From: Oscillospiraceae bacterium
GTDB lineage: Bacteria; Bacillota; Clostridia; Saccharofermentanales; UBA5734
NCBI GenBank assembly: GCA_012521915.1
Contig: JAAYLM010000064.1
Location: 1-33,463 of the forward strand
DNA length: 33,463 nt
Direction: 5' to 3'
Shown in pieces: positions 32,319 through 33,463 of the stretch. Each line of letters starts with the position of its first letter. Positions within the stretch are counted from its first letter, which is position 1. Position numbers and translations under genes: made by a program. The notes below the pieces were generated by a model. That model searched no databases. It had not been told where the DNA came from and saw only the letters and a program-made list of their open reading frames with translations.

Positions 32319-33463
32319 TTACACGGTTGTCTTTGAGACACCTGATCTCGTGCCAAAAACGGTAAAACTGATCACACCAGGCGTAATCCCCTTTGGTGCG
32401 CCGGTAATCTGCAGCCGGATCTTCATGTAGTTTCCTGGTGAAAACCTGCGGTAGTCAATATTATGGTCCTCAACATTATGGCTCATATCCAGAAGGGTGA
32501 CCCATTCATCGGATTCCGGTTTCTGGCCTTTGATGATGTATTGGTAGGGTCCAGGCAACGCAGCATGAGCATAATCCAGACCAACATCGCGCCAAATCAA
32601 ACGCGACGCGGCGATCACATAGGGTGCTTCCAGATTGACATCAATCCAGCGTTCCGTATCACCTTCCGCAGGTTGCCACCATGTCAGCAGACTATCATCA
32701 AAAGCATAAAGAGGATTACGGCCATCCACAAAGCTTGATGCCCTGATGTGCGCGCGTCTGCGGAAAGTAAGCGGCAGCAAACCTGCGTCGTTTCCTTTGA
32801 GCGGCTCTGAAATGACGCCAGGACCATATTGGGGTGTTTCCGTAATTCCGGGGCAAAAAAGCTCACCATCCTCGTTAACACCTATCAGATCCATGCCGAT
32901 TCTACGTTCGAAACAATGCGTGTAGCACAAGGTACAGGTGTAAAACGCCCATATCGTACTTTCTGGTCCGTCCACAATGCAGCCATGGCCTGCACCACGG
33001 ACAATCCCGCAGCGATGCTGGGTGATGGGATTGTTTTTCTGCAGAATGAAATGGCCGAGTGGCCCTTCATCTGAATAATAGGCGCACATGCAATAAGTTG
33101 AAAAAGATGTACCGGGAGACGAGCAAATCAAATAGTATCGTCCGCCGTGCTTGTACATCCATTGTCCCTCCAACCAGCCAAAACGTGTATTTTCATGATG
33201 TTCACCAAAGCGTTCCCATTCATTTTCCGTATTCAAAGCGCAAAGCACGATCGGCTCGGTCTTAAACACCCTAGGATCGTCCGCTTTCAACTCAACGCCC
33301 AGAGTCTGTGAAATGAAAACATACTTGTCATCTGTTTGTAGCGCAGAAAAATAATACAGATACACACGGCCGTCTTCATCGGCAAACAGGGCAGGGTCTG
33401 TAGGTTTGAGCGATGTGCCGTCCGGCAGGATGAAGTCGCCCATATAGTCGAATGGTCCAAGAG
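32319..33463 (-). CDS. GH43-like beta-propeller with F5/8 type C domain, 5' end cut by the window
   Basis: The frame is open to the right edge; the sequence before the first Met reads LGPFDY, which is ordinary GH43 sequence, so the true start lies outside. About 380 residues are visible. The first 230 fit a GH43/GH117-like five-bladed propeller: DPALFADEDGRVYLYY with a catalytic-type Asp, LEGQWMYKHGGRYYL, and GPESTIWAFYT with a Glu where the family keeps its acid. The last 140 residues form an F5/8 type C (discoidin/CBM32-like) domain with ASSFVDGRNPLYAFDDSLLTWW and a final FTVFG strand. GH43 enzymes release arabinose, xylose or galactose from glycans. This anchors the island to carbohydrate breakdown. 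Location in the cell cannot be judged because the N-terminus is missing. Confidence 0.78.
   Translation of the reverse strand, partial: LGPFDYMGDFILPDGTSLKPTDPALFADEDGRVYLYYFSALQTDDKYVFISQTLGVELKADDPRVFKTEPIVLCALNTENEWERFGEHHENTRFGWLEGQWMYKHGGRYYLICSSPGTSFSTYCMCAYYSDEGPLGHFILQKNNPITQHRCGIVRGAGHGCIVDGPESTIWAFYTCTLCYTHCFERRIGMDLIGVNEDGELFCPGITETPQYGPGVISEPLKGNDAGLLPLTFRRRAHIRASSFVDGRNPLYAFDDSLLTWWQPAEGDTERWIDVNLEAPYVIAASRLIWRDVGLDYAHAALPGPYQYIIKGQKPESDEWVTLLDMSHNVEDHNIDYRRFSPGNYMKIRLQITGAPKGITPGVISFTVFGTRSGVSKTTV

Noticed and set aside
1-33463. CRISPR arrays, insertion sequences, tRNA or rRNA genes, prophage genes
   Set aside because: No regularly spaced repeats, transposase or integrase motifs, or tRNA/rRNA signatures were seen on either strand.

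Overview
This 33.5 kb window reads as chromosomal DNA of an anaerobic bacterium, most likely of the Bacillota/Clostridia type. The reasons are strong AGGAGG-like ribosome binding sites, sigma70/sigmaA-type promoters, two oxygen-sensitive glycyl radical enzymes with their activase, a hexameric-type glutamate dehydrogenase, and many Gfo/Idh/MocA oxidoreductases and ceramidase-like proteins. The taxonomic call is inference. I see no rRNA, tRNA, CRISPR array, transposase or phage gene. The window looks like a catabolic island: about 20 enzymes, one local regulator, one transporter, and no housekeeping block apart from glutamate dehydrogenase.

Layout. (1) 1-3867, minus strand: a small Cys-rich ORF, two ceramidase-like proteins and a class I aldolase that runs off the left edge, all read from a near-consensus promoter at 3912-3941. 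(2) 4112-4906, plus: a DeoR-family regulator, divergent from block 1 across a shared control region. (3) 4903-5541, minus: a GNAT acetyltransferase, convergent with the regulator. (4) 5693-16502, plus: a probable eight-gene operon of D-2-hydroxyacid dehydrogenase, enolase-superfamily enzyme, Gfo/Idh oxidoreductase, nitrilase-type amidohydrolase, a second Gfo/Idh oxidoreductase, two different glycyl radical enzymes in tandem, and one glycyl-radical activating enzyme. (5) 16541-21676, minus: pirin, a two-domain metallo-beta-lactamase-fold protein, an alpha/beta hydrolase and an MFS transporter. (6) 22005-26098, plus: glutamate dehydrogenase, then a GAF plus PEP/pyruvate-binding protein. (7) 26100-32184, minus: Gfo/Idh oxidoreductase, a third ceramidase-like protein, a GNAT-like acyltransferase, and a Gfo/Idh-M20 amidohydrolase fusion. 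(8) 32319 to the right edge, minus: a GH43-like beta-propeller plus F5/8-type carbohydrate-binding protein, cut by the window edge.

How the genes may work together (inference). The mix of MFS importer, esterase/lactonase-like hydrolases, amidohydrolases (nitrilase, M20), Gfo/Idh sugar-type dehydrogenases, an enolase-superfamily acid-sugar or epimerase-type enzyme, radical eliminases, an aldolase and a hydroxyacid dehydrogenase fits anaerobic dismantling of a modified sugar, sugar acid or polyol, perhaps amidated or acylated. Glutamate dehydrogenase could handle released ammonia. The substrate cannot be read from the sequence.

The most novel elements are the tandem glycyl radical enzymes, both of which keep the Cys-x-Glu signature of eliminase-type members; the Gfo/Idh-M20 fusion; and three ceramidase-like paralogs that replace the ceramidase nucleophile motif with a shared Gly-(Asp/Asn)-(Ile/Leu)-Asn-His motif.
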